This document shows, piece by piece, positions 42,510 to 52,002 of a stretch of 64,000 nucleotides of DNA; the stretch's first letter is position 1; every line of letters starts with the position of its first letter. The stretch is taken from positions 1-64,000 of the forward strand of contig JAGFZV010000013.1 in the NCBI GenBank assembly GCA_017889545.1, in the 5' to 3' direction. This stretch comes from Bacillota bacterium (GTDB lineage Bacteria; Bacillota; Negativicutes; CTSoil-072). Under the pieces are notes generated by a model. That model made no database searches. It was not told the DNA's origin and worked only from the letters and a program-made list of their open reading frames with translations. The translations under genes were made by a program, and so were the position numbers.

Positions 42510-44021
42510 TCATTTCTTACATTTCATCGATTTCGTTTCCAAAAAACGAGTGTGCCAGGAAAGAGCTTCTGCCAGCAAATGCGGAGTATGGGCAAAATTG
42601 GTTGCCTTTTCCGCTCTTTGCAAGTAATCCATTAACATGGGCTGATAGTCGGGATGAGCGCATTTGTGAATAATCACGCGCGCCCGTTCCTTGGGGCTCA
42701 AACCGCGGACATCCGCAACGCCGCGCTCAGTAATGAATACGTCCACATCATGCTCCGTATGATCAAAATGCGAGCACATCGGTACAATCGAAGAAATATC
42801 GCCGTTCTTTGCAATCGAGTTACTGAAAAAAATACTCAAATAACCGTTGCGGGCAAAATCGCCTGACCCGCCGATCCCATTCATCATTTTCGTTCCCATG
42901 ATGTGGCTGGAGTTGACATGACCATAGATGTCGAATTCAATGGCTGTATTCATTGCGATGATCCCCAGCCGTCTCGCCACTTCCGGGCTATTGGCAATTT
43001 CCTGCGGCCTGAGTACAATTTTTGAACGGTATTCGTTCAAATGAGCATAAAGCCGCTTCAATCCTTCCGGCGAAGGAGTAAGGGAAGTCCCCGAGGCAAA
43101 GTCCAGCTTGCCTGCATCAATCAAGTCAAACATCCCATCTTGAATAACTTCTGTGAAAACTCGAAGATTTTGATAGGGGGAATGCACCATCCCTGCCATA
43201 ACCGCATTCGCCACCGATCCTACGCCGGATTGCAGCGGCAATAAGTTCTTCGGCAACCGTCCATGCTTGATCTCGAAGTTAAAAAAATCGATCAAATTTC
43301 CGCTGATCGCCTTTGCTGCATCATCAATTGCCGCCAATGGACGCACTGCATCCAGAATATCACAGGGCACGATATAAGTAATTTTATCTGCTCCGGCCGG
43401 AATATAGGGAGTGCCGATGCGGTCATCCACCTTGACAATCGGAATCGGCTGGCGATGGGGAGGATCCGCAGGAACATAAACGTCATGCATCCCTTCTAAC
43501 GCAAGCGGCTGGGCAGTATTGACCTCAACAATGACAATATCAGCATTCTGCACAAACGAGGCGGAGTTGCCCACGGAAGTGGTAGGAACAATATGTCCTT
43601 CTTCCGTGATTGCGCAAGCTTCAACAATGGCAACGTCAATCTTCCCGCCTAAATATCCATAGCGGGCCATTTGCGCCACATGGCTAAGATGCAAATCCAA
43701 ATACTGCACGCTGCCATTATTAATCAATTTGCGCAGCGAATCGTTGGTTTGATAAGGAAGCCGTTTATGGATCCCGTCCGCTTCCGCCAACGCTCCATCC
43801 AATTCTTTGCCTACCGACGCGCCGGTCCATAAATTGATTTGAAACTGTTCCTGTTTCATTCTTTCGGCTAATGCCAGCGGTACCGCTTTGGGATATCCGG
43901 CTGGAGTAAAACCGCTTGTCCCGATATTCATCCCCGGTTTGATGATTGCCGCCGCTTCTTTGGCATCGACAATCTTGGCATGCAGGTCTTTGTTGCGTAC
44001 ACGATCCTTAATGTCAATCAT
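42510..44021 (-). CDS. Acetyl-CoA hydrolase/transferase family CoA-transferase
   Basis: 503 residues of the Cat1/ScpC type. The C-terminal half has the catalytic-glutamate region AIEFDIYGHVNSSHIMG and GIGGSGDFARNG. Such enzymes swap CoA between propionyl-CoA or acetyl-CoA and succinate. At the head of the methylmalonyl-CoA operon the likely role is propionyl-CoA:succinate CoA transfer, saving the thioester for the next round. The ATG at 44021 is eight bases after AGGAG; a GTG six bases earlier is too close. Confidence 0.88.
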   Translation of the reverse strand: MIDIKDRVRNKDLHAKIVDAKEAAAIIKPGMNIGTSGFTPAGYPKAVPLALAERMKQEQFQINLWTGASVGKELDGALAEADGIHKRLPYQTNDSLRKLINNGSVQYLDLHLSHVAQMARYGYLGGKIDVAIVEACAITEEGHIVPTTSVGNSASFVQNADIVIVEVNTAQPLALEGMHDVYVPADPPHRQPIPIVKVDDRIGTPYIPAGADKITYIVPCDILDAVRPLAAIDDAAKAISGNLIDFFNFEIKHGRLPKNLLPLQSGVGSVANAVMAGMVHSPYQNLRVFTEVIQDGMFDLIDAGKLDFASGTSLTPSPEGLKRLYAHLNEYRSKIVLRPQEIANSPEVARRLGIIAMNTAIEFDIYGHVNSSHIMGTKMMNGIGGSGDFARNGYLSIFFSNSIAKNGDISSIVPMCSHFDHTEHDVDVFITERGVADVRGLSPKERARVIIHKCAHPDYQPMLMDYLQRAEKATNFAHTPHLLAEALSWHTRFLETKSMKCKK

Positions 44022-44118
44022 CAACACTTCTCCTATTCATAAAAAGCGCTCTTTCTTAAATTTCAGCCTAAATAGTTAAAGATGTACCAACTTACAATGG
44101 CACATCCTTCGTTTCCAA

Positions 44119-44199
44119 TCAATTTCCGCTATATAATTCACCTAAACAATCTTTGCATACACGGCTTGTTTCACATATTACATGCTCCTGTTCCGGCAT
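44119..44199 (-). CDS. Tiny cysteine-containing protein, 26 residues
   Basis: Behind a very strong AAGGAGG at eight bases, an ATG opens a 26-residue frame with three cysteines in the order C-x5-C-x2-C (MPEQEHVICETSRVCKDCLG...). It lies between the HAD gene and the CoA-transferase gene on the same strand. A small zinc-finger-like peptide is possible; no family is recognised. Confidence 0.45.
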   Translation of the reverse strand: MPEQEHVICETSRVCKDCLGELYSGN

Positions 44200-44229
44200 T
44201 TTCAGTTCCTCCTTATCAACGCTCTATCC

Positions 44230-44916
44230 TTATCGCTCTTCTAATTTCGATTGGAACTCATCAGGCTGAGGCAGTTCCTCAACCGACCACCAAGGAGAAT
44301 GTTCCCGTAACTGGCTAACTGAAAACGTTCCGGTTGCCACTGCAATCGTGTAGGCGCCGATCGCCTGGCCACACTGGATATCATGCGGAGTATCGCCGAT
44401 AACGAACAGATTGGGTGATTTTTCCCCGGGAAATAGCTCATCAATCGCCGTCAACGCAGACCGGGCAATTTCCGTCCGGCTGGAACGATGATCGCAAAAA
44501 GCACTGTAAGCGAAATCAAAATACGACGCCAACCCTAAATGCCGTAGCTTGATTTCCGCTCCTTTTCGGCTATTACCGGTTAACAACAAAGTCTTATAAT
44601 TTTCTTGATGCTGAAGATGGTTCAAAATCTCAAGAATAGATGGCAAAACTCTGCAAGTTCGCTGTGCCAGGTGGCTTAGAAGCAGTTCTTCATACCGGTC
44701 CGTCAAGGCAATAATTTCTTCTTCCCTCGGCTCTCGCCCTGATGCCGCCTGTACAATCTGAGCAGCGATCGAATGATCTGTCATGCCTGCCGACCGAATG
44801 CCGGAAAAATCAATGGACCGGTTCCATAATTGAATAGCAGCTTCATCGAACGCATACAAACCTGCTTTTGATGTCCTGACAAGCGTTCCATCAATATCCC
44901 AAAAAAGAATGTTCAA
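44230..44916 (-). CDS. HAD-family hydrolase (phosphoglycolate phosphatase-like)
   Basis: 228 residues. Motif I WDIDGTLV (nucleophile Asp), motif II LLTGNS, the lysine in RKGAEIK and motif IV VIGDTPHDI are all present, with a helical cap in between, so it is a phosphatase of the HAD superfamily with unknown substrate. The TTG at 44916 is chosen because AAGGGG lies eight bases upstream and it yields MNILFWDIDG; in-frame ATGs upstream have no suitable site. It begins 39 bases after the stop of the HD-GYP gene and may be co-transcribed with it. Confidence 0.85.
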   Translation of the reverse strand: MNILFWDIDGTLVRTSKAGLYAFDEAAIQLWNRSIDFSGIRSAGMTDHSIAAQIVQAASGREPREEEIIALTDRYEELLLSHLAQRTCRVLPSILEILNHLQHQENYKTLLLTGNSRKGAEIKLRHLGLASYFDFAYSAFCDHRSSRTEIARSALTAIDELFPGEKSPNLFVIGDTPHDIQCGQAIGAYTIAVATGTFSVSQLREHSPWWSVEELPQPDEFQSKLEER

Positions 44917-44955
44917 AACGGTTTCCCCTTCCATATATGCCTGCGCAGGATCCAA

Positions 44956-46071
44956 TTAACTTCCCGCTTGTTTAACCGGTCGATACCCCAGAGCAAAAAT
45001 TTCGTCTTCCGGCACAACACGGGAAATTGCCGTCGTCAGATGGGTCGCTAAATCGAATTGAACGTCACCCTGATATAGTTTTCCCTGTTTATCCGCGATC
45101 AACCGTAAAACCGGACGCCATTGAAGGCCGGATCGAACGTCAATAACTACGCCGTAATCCCCGGTGTTTAACTCTACGACACAGCCGATCGGATATACAG
45201 CTAAATTACGCAAAAACAAGATTAGGATTTCGCCGTCCAAATGGTTATCGACCAAAGCCATTAATATTTCGTACGCCTCATGTGGAAGCATTCCTGCCCG
45301 GTAAGGGCGATCGGAAACAAGTGCGTCATAGACGTCGGCGATTGCCACGATGCGGGCATATTCGTGAATGTCTCTTTTTTTCAAGCCGCGCGGATATCCA
45401 CTTCCATCAAATTTTTCATGATGCTGAAAAGCAACGTGCATTGCCAGAAGTGACAGTGTCGGATGCCGTTGCCGTAAAAATTCGAACCCCTTTTCCGGGT
45501 GCAGGCGAATAACATCGATCTCTTCCGGATCCAGTTTCCCCGGTTTATTTAAAATTTCCTGCGGGATCATCATCTTTCCTACGTCATGCAGTAAAGCGCC
45601 CAAAGCAAGTTCCATCAATTTGGCATTGGGATATCCCATTACAGTTCCAATCAGGACAGAGATCGCGCAAACCTGAACGGAATGGACAAATGTATAATCA
45701 TCGTGCGTTCGTATTTCAGTCATATGCAGCATCACTTTTGAATTGGATAGAACTTCAGCAACAATCTGCCGGGCAGTATTTTGCAATTTATCTGCATTAA
45801 GCTGATGGGTAATACGGAAATCCCGAAATACCTGCTGAACCTTTGCGACAGCCTTAACACGGACTTCTTCACGCATGACTTCAGGAATGACAACATCTTC
45901 AAAATACGGATTGCGGACGTAAATAGACAGGATCCCTATTCGTTCCAATAAACGAATCCTGTTCTGGGTTAACTCCATTCCTTCTGCAAGCATTAGCTTG
46001 CCATCCGCTCCAAAAATGTTTCGTGCAACCACCATCCCTGGGGCAGCATGAGAAATTGACACTCTTTGCAC
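44956..46071 (-). CDS. HD-GYP domain protein (putative c-di-GMP phosphodiesterase)
   Basis: 371 residues. A small N-terminal region (about 1-110) of DUF3391-like or unknown fold precedes the HD-GYP domain with HDVGKMMIP, the second-half HHEKFDGSGYPRGL (GYP) and the ADVYDALVSDRPYR signature. HD-GYP proteins hydrolyse cyclic di-GMP with two or three metals. A C-terminal beta segment of about 60 residues follows. GTG start at 46071 behind AAGAGG. Confidence 0.9.
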   Translation of the reverse strand: MQRVSISHAAPGMVVARNIFGADGKLMLAEGMELTQNRIRLLERIGILSIYVRNPYFEDVVIPEVMREEVRVKAVAKVQQVFRDFRITHQLNADKLQNTARQIVAEVLSNSKVMLHMTEIRTHDDYTFVHSVQVCAISVLIGTVMGYPNAKLMELALGALLHDVGKMMIPQEILNKPGKLDPEEIDVIRLHPEKGFEFLRQRHPTLSLLAMHVAFQHHEKFDGSGYPRGLKKRDIHEYARIVAIADVYDALVSDRPYRAGMLPHEAYEILMALVDNHLDGEILILFLRNLAVYPIGCVVELNTGDYGVVIDVRSGLQWRPVLRLIADKQGKLYQGDVQFDLATHLTTAISRVVPEDEIFALGYRPVKQAGS

Positions 46072-46120
46072 GTTTTCAACCTCTTATTATGTCTATTGAT
46101 TTAAGTCTAATTGATATGCA

Positions 46121-47311
46121 CTACTGTTTTCCCAGCCTATTTCGCGACAGTAGACGTAATTTACGTTGTTGAGGCAAATCATCTTTCACCACTGCCACAG
46201 AATCTTTTTCGGTTTGTGTTTGCTGTTGCTTGCCTACACTCACTAATAAGCCGATTGCTGCCATATTGATAAGCAGCGATGTGCCGCCATAACTAATAAA
46301 CGGCAATGGAACTCCCGTAACCGGAATCAAGCCTGACACCATTGCAATATTGCCAATCGCTTGTCCAATAATCAAAACTGTCATTCCGCTGGCCAGCATA
46401 GAGCCAAATCCATCCGTCGCCCCAAGCGCGATCCGCATGCCATGCCACGCCAGTCCTCCCATAAGCAGCAAAACTAAACCTGCGCCCAGAAAACCAAGTT
46501 CCTGGCATAAAACTGCAAAGGCAAAGTCGGTATGCGCTTCCGGCAAATAATAAAACTTACTGGCACCCTTGCCGAGACCGGTTCCCCAAAATCCCCCGGA
46601 TCCAATTGCCAGTAAAGATTGCACTGTCTGGTACCCTGTCGTCAACTGATAATCCCAAGGATTCAGCCAAGCCGAAATACGTTCCGCCCGATAAGCAGCA
46701 GACGTCGCAAAATACACTACCAAGGTGACTGCCCCGCCTATTATCACAAAGGTTTCCCGGTTTGGCAATCCCGCCAGCCAATATAGTACCAAGCATAGTG
46801 CGACAATTAACGCAGCGGTTCCCATATCAGGCTGTTTCAAGACTAAGGCAGCCATACCTAGAGTAATCAAGACCGGACCGGAAAGAATTGTTATCGTACG
46901 CCGCTTTTCCATTCGCGGTCCCAAGTATGCCGCTGTTAGAATAATTGCCGCCATCTTGGCCAATTCGGACGGCTGAAATGTGATGCCAATTTTCAGCCAT
47001 CGTCTGGCCCCATTCGCCTCAATTCCGACAACGTACACGGCGATCAGCAAAGCAACTACGCCAATCACGATGAATGGAGTCCACCTCTGCAAACGGCGGT
47101 AATTCATTTTGGCCGCCACTATCAAAGCAAAAAAACCCAAGACCAAAGCTGCCAAATGCCGCTTTAAAAAATAAAAGGCATCTCCCCAAAGCTGGCCAGC
47201 CGATACAAAACTAGCACTAAAGACATTGATAATGCCGATAAGGATCAAAAGCAGTGTGATCGTTAAAATAGCTTCTGACGAATTCGTCCATGGAACCGGC
47301 AGTTTGCGCAT
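46121..47311 (-). CDS. FtsW/RodA/SpoVE-family SEDS protein
   Basis: 396 residues, ten or so membrane helices. The SEDS signature PEAHTDFAFAVLCQELGFLG (20 residues) lies near 255-275 and the C-terminal GxPLPFISYGGTSLL is complete. These proteins polymerise lipid-linked peptidoglycan precursors at the septum (FtsW, SpoVE) or sidewall (RodA). It sits outside the mur/fts cluster, so SpoVE or a second FtsW is plausible. GGAGG precedes the ATG. Confidence 0.9.
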   Translation of the reverse strand: MRKLPVPWTNSSEAILTITLLLILIGIINVFSASFVSAGQLWGDAFYFLKRHLAALVLGFFALIVAAKMNYRRLQRWTPFIVIGVVALLIAVYVVGIEANGARRWLKIGITFQPSELAKMAAIILTAAYLGPRMEKRRTITILSGPVLITLGMAALVLKQPDMGTAALIVALCLVLYWLAGLPNRETFVIIGGAVTLVVYFATSAAYRAERISAWLNPWDYQLTTGYQTVQSLLAIGSGGFWGTGLGKGASKFYYLPEAHTDFAFAVLCQELGFLGAGLVLLLMGGLAWHGMRIALGATDGFGSMLASGMTVLIIGQAIGNIAMVSGLIPVTGVPLPFISYGGTSLLINMAAIGLLVSVGKQQQTQTEKDSVAVVKDDLPQQRKLRLLSRNRLGKQ

Positions 47312-47382
47312 AGACTATTTCCTCCCTTTTTACCGGCGCCTTTGTCAAACTCTGCGGCCCGATAAAACGCGACGAGCATGCA

Positions 47383-48030
47383 TTAGACAGGAAGGTAGGC
47401 TTCACAACGGTAAATCTTCATTCCTTGCGCACTAAACTTCTTTTCATATTCGGTCATCACATTATCAACCTGCTGACCATAGTGATGAAGATCAAGCGAA
47501 ACATTCGCCAACACAAATCCATTGGCCGCAAATTGGTTCAATGAATATTCAAAAAGACGTTCATTGTCTGTTTTGAAAAAAATTGCTCCGCCTTTTGTTA
47601 AAACCGTCTTGTATTTTTCCAAAAAGCGGGAATCTGTCAATCTGCGCTTGGCATGGCGTTTTTTGGGCCATGGATCGCAAAAATTAATATACAGACGGGC
47701 AATCTCGTTTGGCGCAAATAGTTCGTCGATATGATTGCTATCAAATGGTAATAGTCGTATATTCGTCAGACTTTGTTCACGAACCTTCTTTGCCGCGAAA
47801 TATAAAATTTCTTCCTCATATTCTATTCCGATAAAATGATTTGCAGGCCAACGCTTCGCCATCCCTGTTATAAAATCGCCTTTACCGGTACCAAGTTCCA
47901 CATGGATCGGCCGTTCCGACCCAAAACATTCCCACCAGTGTCCAGGCTTTACTTCATCCGATGAGAAAATCACAATATCATCATATTCACGGATCGCTTC
48001 TGCAATCCATGGTTTTTTACGCAACCGCAA
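47383..48030 (-). CDS. trmB: tRNA (guanine-N7-)-methyltransferase TrmB
   Basis: 215 residues. The N-terminal RLRKKPW and the SAM site VELGTGKGDFITGMA (about 42-56) plus NFCDPWPKKRHAKRRLT (about 111-127) are family signatures. It methylates G46 in the tRNA variable loop. The start is a TTG at 48030 giving the family's MRLRKKPW N terminus; the ribosome site GAGGCTGGA is a little distant. It begins 12 bases after the stop of the regulator gene. Confidence 0.92.
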   Translation of the reverse strand: MRLRKKPWIAEAIREYDDIVIFSSDEVKPGHWWECFGSERPIHVELGTGKGDFITGMAKRWPANHFIGIEYEEEILYFAAKKVREQSLTNIRLLPFDSNHIDELFAPNEIARLYINFCDPWPKKRHAKRRLTDSRFLEKYKTVLTKGGAIFFKTDNERLFEYSLNQFAANGFVLANVSLDLHHYGQQVDNVMTEYEKKFSAQGMKIYRCEAYLPV

Positions 48031-48042
48031 TCATTTCCAGCC

Positions 48043-49941
48043 TCACTTTTCCAACCCATATTTTCGCAAATACCGGTATAATGTTACCCGGCTTACTGCC
48101 AGCATATTTGCCATACGGCTTATATTGCCGCGCGCCGCCTTCCATATCTCCAAAAAAACGCCGCGGTCTTCTTTCCACGCCATGCCAATACGTCCTCTGC
48201 CCGGCAAATGAATGTCACTGGGCAAAATCACGTCGCCGATGGTATGAAAGAAAGCATATTCAATGACACCCTGCAACTGCTTCACATTGTCCGGCCATTC
48301 ATATGACAGCAAGGCATCGGCGGTCTCCTTGGCAATCGTTTTCGTCGGCATATGATGTTGTTCTGCCAATTCTGTAACGATATGGGCAGCCAACAAGGGG
48401 ATGTCTTCCCGGCGGCTGCGCAGAGGCGGAATTCGGATCAGCGTTCTGCTAATCATGTCAAAAAGTTCTGCTGAAAACTGCTGTTTTTCCACCAGCCGCT
48501 TCAAATCGCCATCGCAAGCCGCAATAATCCGGATATCAAGCGGCCGGCAGGTGTGATCACCTGGGAAACAGATTTGTTTTGCATGTAACACCCGCGCCAG
48601 CCGCGCCGCCAATTCCAATGGAATTTTTTCGACTTCATCCAAAAACAACGTGCCGCCATTGGCCAATTCCAATTTGCCGATCGGACTGTCGCCTGTGGCA
48701 TCAGCGGCTCCGAAGAATTCCGTCTCCAGCAATTCGGATGGAAAATCCCCGCACTTTACAGCAATTAACGGCCCCGCCGCTCTTGGCCCAGCCTGGTGAA
48801 TACCGTGAGCTAAACGCTGTTTGCCGGTTCCAGATTCTCCTTGCAGGAGAATATTGTGAACACTATGAGCAGCACGTCCTGCCTTATTCATCATGCTGGT
48901 AAATACCGACGTTTTGCCTACCATGCTTGACAGGCTGTAACGAGCCTTATACCCGGAAGCATGCGCTACCAGCATGCGCAGCTCTTCAATCGGCATTGAA
49001 ACGGCAACAACGCTGCTGACTTCCTGTTCCGTATACAAAGGCACCACAGTCGTAATATCTTCGTACGTTTTTCGAGTTGTAATCCAAGTAACTTCCTTGT
49101 TTTGCGCAGGAATTCCTGTAAATCCTTTAAAAATAGGTGTATGTTGGTAATTCAGCACAATCTCGCTCAAATTGGCTTTATGGTTCATCGCGCTTGCGCC
49201 GCTTGTAATCAACCGGCTTTGGCCTGAACGATTTGCATATGCTACTTCTCCATTCGGCATAATTTGATAAGCAGCAACCGGGGTTGAGTCCAGCAAAGCT
49301 TCCCTTGCTTCAAGATCAGCTGCCAATGCAAGATGTTTTTCCATTGCATATTTCATGGATAGCATCAGTGATACAAAAGCCGTATACGGCAATTCTTCCT
49401 GGTGCACCGATACCAGCGTCAAGACATACTTAATTTGCCCGTTTACCATGATAGGCGCTGAACAAGCATCTCCGGAATGGCATTCTGCGATCCACATCTC
49501 CGGACCAAACAATAAGAACGGTACTCCGTGTTCCACCGATAAAGAAATGCTCGATGTACCGATATCCGCTTCTGAAAGCCGGGTTCCATCCATTGCGCCT
49601 GGAGCTTTCTGGAAAAATGGCAACGCGTAGCTTTTCAAACAATAATACTCATGATCGACTAAAATCATGCTTAGATTATAGACATTAAAATGTTCCCGGA
49701 TTTCTTGGAACAACCCGTCCAAATAATCGATCGCTTTCTTATGGCGCATTTGCCGGTCAATCAATTCCTGACGGTTTAGCATTTCCGGCATGCGCATAAT
49801 ATCACTTGAAACCTTTCGTTGGCGGCTGCGTTGCCAGGATTCCGCCACCCAAGGATGCACATTGGGATCAAGAACTCCCTCGTCCACAAATTTGTGATAG
49901 TACTGCAGCAATTTTTCTTTATTACGGCGCTCACGGATCAT
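48043..49941 (-). CDS. AcoR-like AAA+ transcriptional regulator lacking the GAFTGA loop
   Basis: 632 residues: a GAF-like sensor region (about 60-220), a PAS-like segment (about 225-320), an AAA+ domain with Walker A GESGTGKQR and Walker B GGTLFLDE, and a FIS-type helix-turn-helix at the C terminus (ISRMANMLAVSRVTLYRYL). In enhancer-binding proteins the loop GAFTGA contacts sigma-54; here the sequence between FFG and GKLELA is AADATGDSPI and the motif is missing. It therefore may not activate sigma-54 promoters. The ATG at 49941 has GGAGG upstream. Target genes and ligand unknown. Confidence 0.87.
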   Translation of the reverse strand: MIRERRNKEKLLQYYHKFVDEGVLDPNVHPWVAESWQRSRQRKVSSDIMRMPEMLNRQELIDRQMRHKKAIDYLDGLFQEIREHFNVYNLSMILVDHEYYCLKSYALPFFQKAPGAMDGTRLSEADIGTSSISLSVEHGVPFLLFGPEMWIAECHSGDACSAPIMVNGQIKYVLTLVSVHQEELPYTAFVSLMLSMKYAMEKHLALAADLEAREALLDSTPVAAYQIMPNGEVAYANRSGQSRLITSGASAMNHKANLSEIVLNYQHTPIFKGFTGIPAQNKEVTWITTRKTYEDITTVVPLYTEQEVSSVVAVSMPIEELRMLVAHASGYKARYSLSSMVGKTSVFTSMMNKAGRAAHSVHNILLQGESGTGKQRLAHGIHQAGPRAAGPLIAVKCGDFPSELLETEFFGAADATGDSPIGKLELANGGTLFLDEVEKIPLELAARLARVLHAKQICFPGDHTCRPLDIRIIAACDGDLKRLVEKQQFSAELFDMISRTLIRIPPLRSRREDIPLLAAHIVTELAEQHHMPTKTIAKETADALLSYEWPDNVKQLQGVIEYAFFHTIGDVILPSDIHLPGRGRIGMAWKEDRGVFLEIWKAARGNISRMANMLAVSRVTLYRYLRKYGLEK

Positions 49942-50022
49942 GAAAAATCCTCCATCCATGTCGAGATCGATTTCTTAAGTAATATTCCTCACAAAACTGA
50001 GAAATCCTTGCAACCTTTTATT

Positions 50023-50451
50023 CTATTTTACAATCAGAACCGGTACTGGAGAGTGTTGAGAAACAGCTGCACTCACACTGCCTAGAAAGATTTCAGCAAT
50101 CCCGCTTAATCCTCGACAGCCAATCACAACTGCATCAAATTGACGTTCGCGCACCACAAAAAGGATCCGTCCGGCAGGATTGCCAAATTCGAGAATCGTT
50201 TCGATTTTGCCGGGATATCCGGCCAAACGATCCCGCGCCATTTGCAGCAAACTTTTTCCAATCCCTTCAAGTTCAGCGATATTCTGCGGCACATAAGGAA
50301 CATCGCCATTCATCGAAATGGTTTGCACGGGTTTCACTACATGCATTACCGTTAACGTTCCCCCGAACTTTTCGCCCAGCGTTTTGGCATATTCAAGAGC
50401 ATTCCAAGCTGTTTCCGAACCATCGACAGGAACTAAAATAGAATGAAACAT
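50023..50451 (-). CDS. Universal stress protein (UspA family)
   Basis: 142 residues. ILVPVDGSE at the N terminus and the ATP-binding GCRGLSG-x-x-x-x-x-LGSVS motif near the C terminus mark an ATP-binding Usp. Role in stress physiology is not specified by sequence. The ATG at 50451 gives the family N terminus; an in-frame ATG 18 bases upstream contains the ribosome-site bases in its own codons. Confidence 0.88.
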   Translation of the reverse strand: MFHSILVPVDGSETAWNALEYAKTLGEKFGGTLTVMHVVKPVQTISMNGDVPYVPQNIAELEGIGKSLLQMARDRLAGYPGKIETILEFGNPAGRILFVVRERQFDAVVIGCRGLSGIAEIFLGSVSAAVSQHSPVPVLIVK

Positions 50452-50495
50452 GGTCCTCAGCACCTCCATTACATCATTTCCTCCGGCATCATCTT

Positions 50496-50957
50496 TTAAA
50501 GCTTTACTTTTACCACAACCTTGTGAACCGCTATTCCGGGAACACTCCTACAACTGGGCCGATGAACATCCCATGGGAAAAATACGGCATACATCCCATC
50601 TGACAGAGTTAAATCAATTTCATTGCTGATTTTTTTGTAAAAAAGCAAGTCTTTTTCCGCCAACCAGTCTTGCGCAATCTCAAACTGATCCGATAAGTTT
50701 GTATACCCAATGATTTCTTCCCCGGAAATAATATATTGTATGTCCACATATTTTCCGTGTGATTCCGGGTGCCGTACTTCTTTCGGCTCCGGCTGATATT
50801 TTGAAATGATGGCAAATACATTTTCGCCATCAATATCCATTTTCCCCTCTGGGAGATTTGTAAAATCTGTCTTTCGCAAAAAATCAAACCCTTTTTGCAG
50901 TCGGGATGAAAAAAAGTTCTTTTCCATAGCAAAATTCTTAAGATGACCTAAAATCAT
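50496..50957 (-). CDS. YhcH/YjgK/YiaL-family protein
   Basis: 153 residues of the cupin-like YhcH family (DUF386). Conserved histidines are visible in HGKYVDIQYIISGEE and FFPWDVHRPSC, with a closing HKVVVKV. Members have been linked to sugar acid or sialic acid use, but this one has no sugar genes beside it. GGAGGTG lies eight bases before the ATG. Separate from the nif operon by a terminator. Confidence 0.87.
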   Translation of the reverse strand: MILGHLKNFAMEKNFFSSRLQKGFDFLRKTDFTNLPEGKMDIDGENVFAIISKYQPEPKEVRHPESHGKYVDIQYIISGEEIIGYTNLSDQFEIAQDWLAEKDLLFYKKISNEIDLTLSDGMYAVFFPWDVHRPSCRSVPGIAVHKVVVKVKL

Positions 50958-51078
50958 CGCTGCACCTCCAACGCAATCAAACCTACCGGGATTCTCACTG
51001 AAACTGTATCAAAAAACTTGCGGCCGTTCCTCTTCTTTTTATTTAACATCCATTGCCATTATTCCTGTTAAAAAAAGC

Positions 51079-51106
51079 CATAATCCTAATAAAATGTAGG
51101 ATTATG
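51079..51106 (-). terminator. Terminator of the nitrogenase operon
   Basis: Perfect 10-bp stem (51079-51088 with 51097-51106, loop of eight) followed on the leftward strand by GGCTTTTTTT. It lies 37 bases after the last nif gene. Confidence 0.85.
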
Positions 51107-51142
51107 ACCGCATACGCTCCAACTACTCCTTTGCCGGTCTGA

Positions 51143-52000
51143 CTAAAATAACATTCGTTGGCCGGTAACCGGCTTATATGCATAACTCGTTTTTCCGCTG
51201 CTATTTTCAACTAATGTGCAAAGAGTTCCCAAAGAGGAAAGATCAACGCCAGCGGAACAGCCGTAGAGATTGGAAAGGGCTGCTGCGACTTCTTCCAAAG
51301 GCGCGTTTCCCGCCCGCTCACCAATTCCGTTTATGGTGGCACTCACAAGACGAATTCCGGCCCGGACAGCCGCCAATGTGTTCGCCGTCGCCAGGCCGAA
51401 ATCATTATGGGCATGAAATTCGACCGGCAATGGACAATGCTCTCGCAAATAACACATTGTGCGATATGTTTGAAAAGGCGTCAGACAGCCTATTGTGTCA
51501 GCATAACGGATTCGTACGGCCCCCATTTGGGCGGCCACATCCGCTACCCGCAAAAAGAATTCAATATCAGCGCGGGAAGCATCTTCCGCCCCGACAGATA
51601 CAACGCAGCCATAATGATTTGCCAAGTCAATACATTCTTGCAGCCTGCCAATAACCCATTCTTGACTTTGTTGAAACTTTACAGAAATGTGCAATTGAGA
51701 AACAGGCACCGAAATATGAACATGCGAAAAACCACAGTGGATCGACATTAGAATGTCCTGCCTGACGGCTCTATTCCACGAAACAACCGCAGCTTTCAAA
51801 TCAGAGCGCAGGATATTCCGGAGCGCTTGAAACTCGCTTCCACCCATGGCCGGCACCCCTGCTTCTATATAAGGAATGCCCGCCTGATCCAGTGTTTTTG
51901 CAATCAATAGCTTTTCGGCCGGCGAAAAGGCGATACCAGCTGTCTGTTCGCCGTCGCGCAACGTAGTATCGACAAATTGTACCGTCTCGGGAATCAACAT
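51143..52000 (-). CDS. nifV: Homocitrate synthase, NifV alpha-type (N-terminal half) subunit
   Basis: 285 residues with the catalytic barrel of the homocitrate/isopropylmalate synthase family: DTTLRDGEQTAGI near residue 13, EAGVPAMG, and HAHNDFGLATANTL with GIGERAGNAPLEEV for metal and acetyl-CoA handling. It lacks the C-terminal GIH..GKHSG region, which is in the preceding gene. Together they resemble the split NifV of Clostridium pasteurianum, with the same order (C-terminal part first). Homocitrate is a ligand of the iron-molybdenum cofactor. The ATG at 52000 follows the upstream stop by two bases. Last gene of the nif operon. Confidence 0.86.
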   Translation of the reverse strand: MLIPETVQFVDTTLRDGEQTAGIAFSPAEKLLIAKTLDQAGIPYIEAGVPAMGGSEFQALRNILRSDLKAAVVSWNRAVRQDILMSIHCGFSHVHISVPVSQLHISVKFQQSQEWVIGRLQECIDLANHYGCVVSVGAEDASRADIEFFLRVADVAAQMGAVRIRYADTIGCLTPFQTYRTMCYLREHCPLPVEFHAHNDFGLATANTLAAVRAGIRLVSATINGIGERAGNAPLEEVAAALSNLYGCSAGVDLSSLGTLCTLVENSSGKTSYAYKPVTGQRMLF

Positions 52001-52002
52001 CG

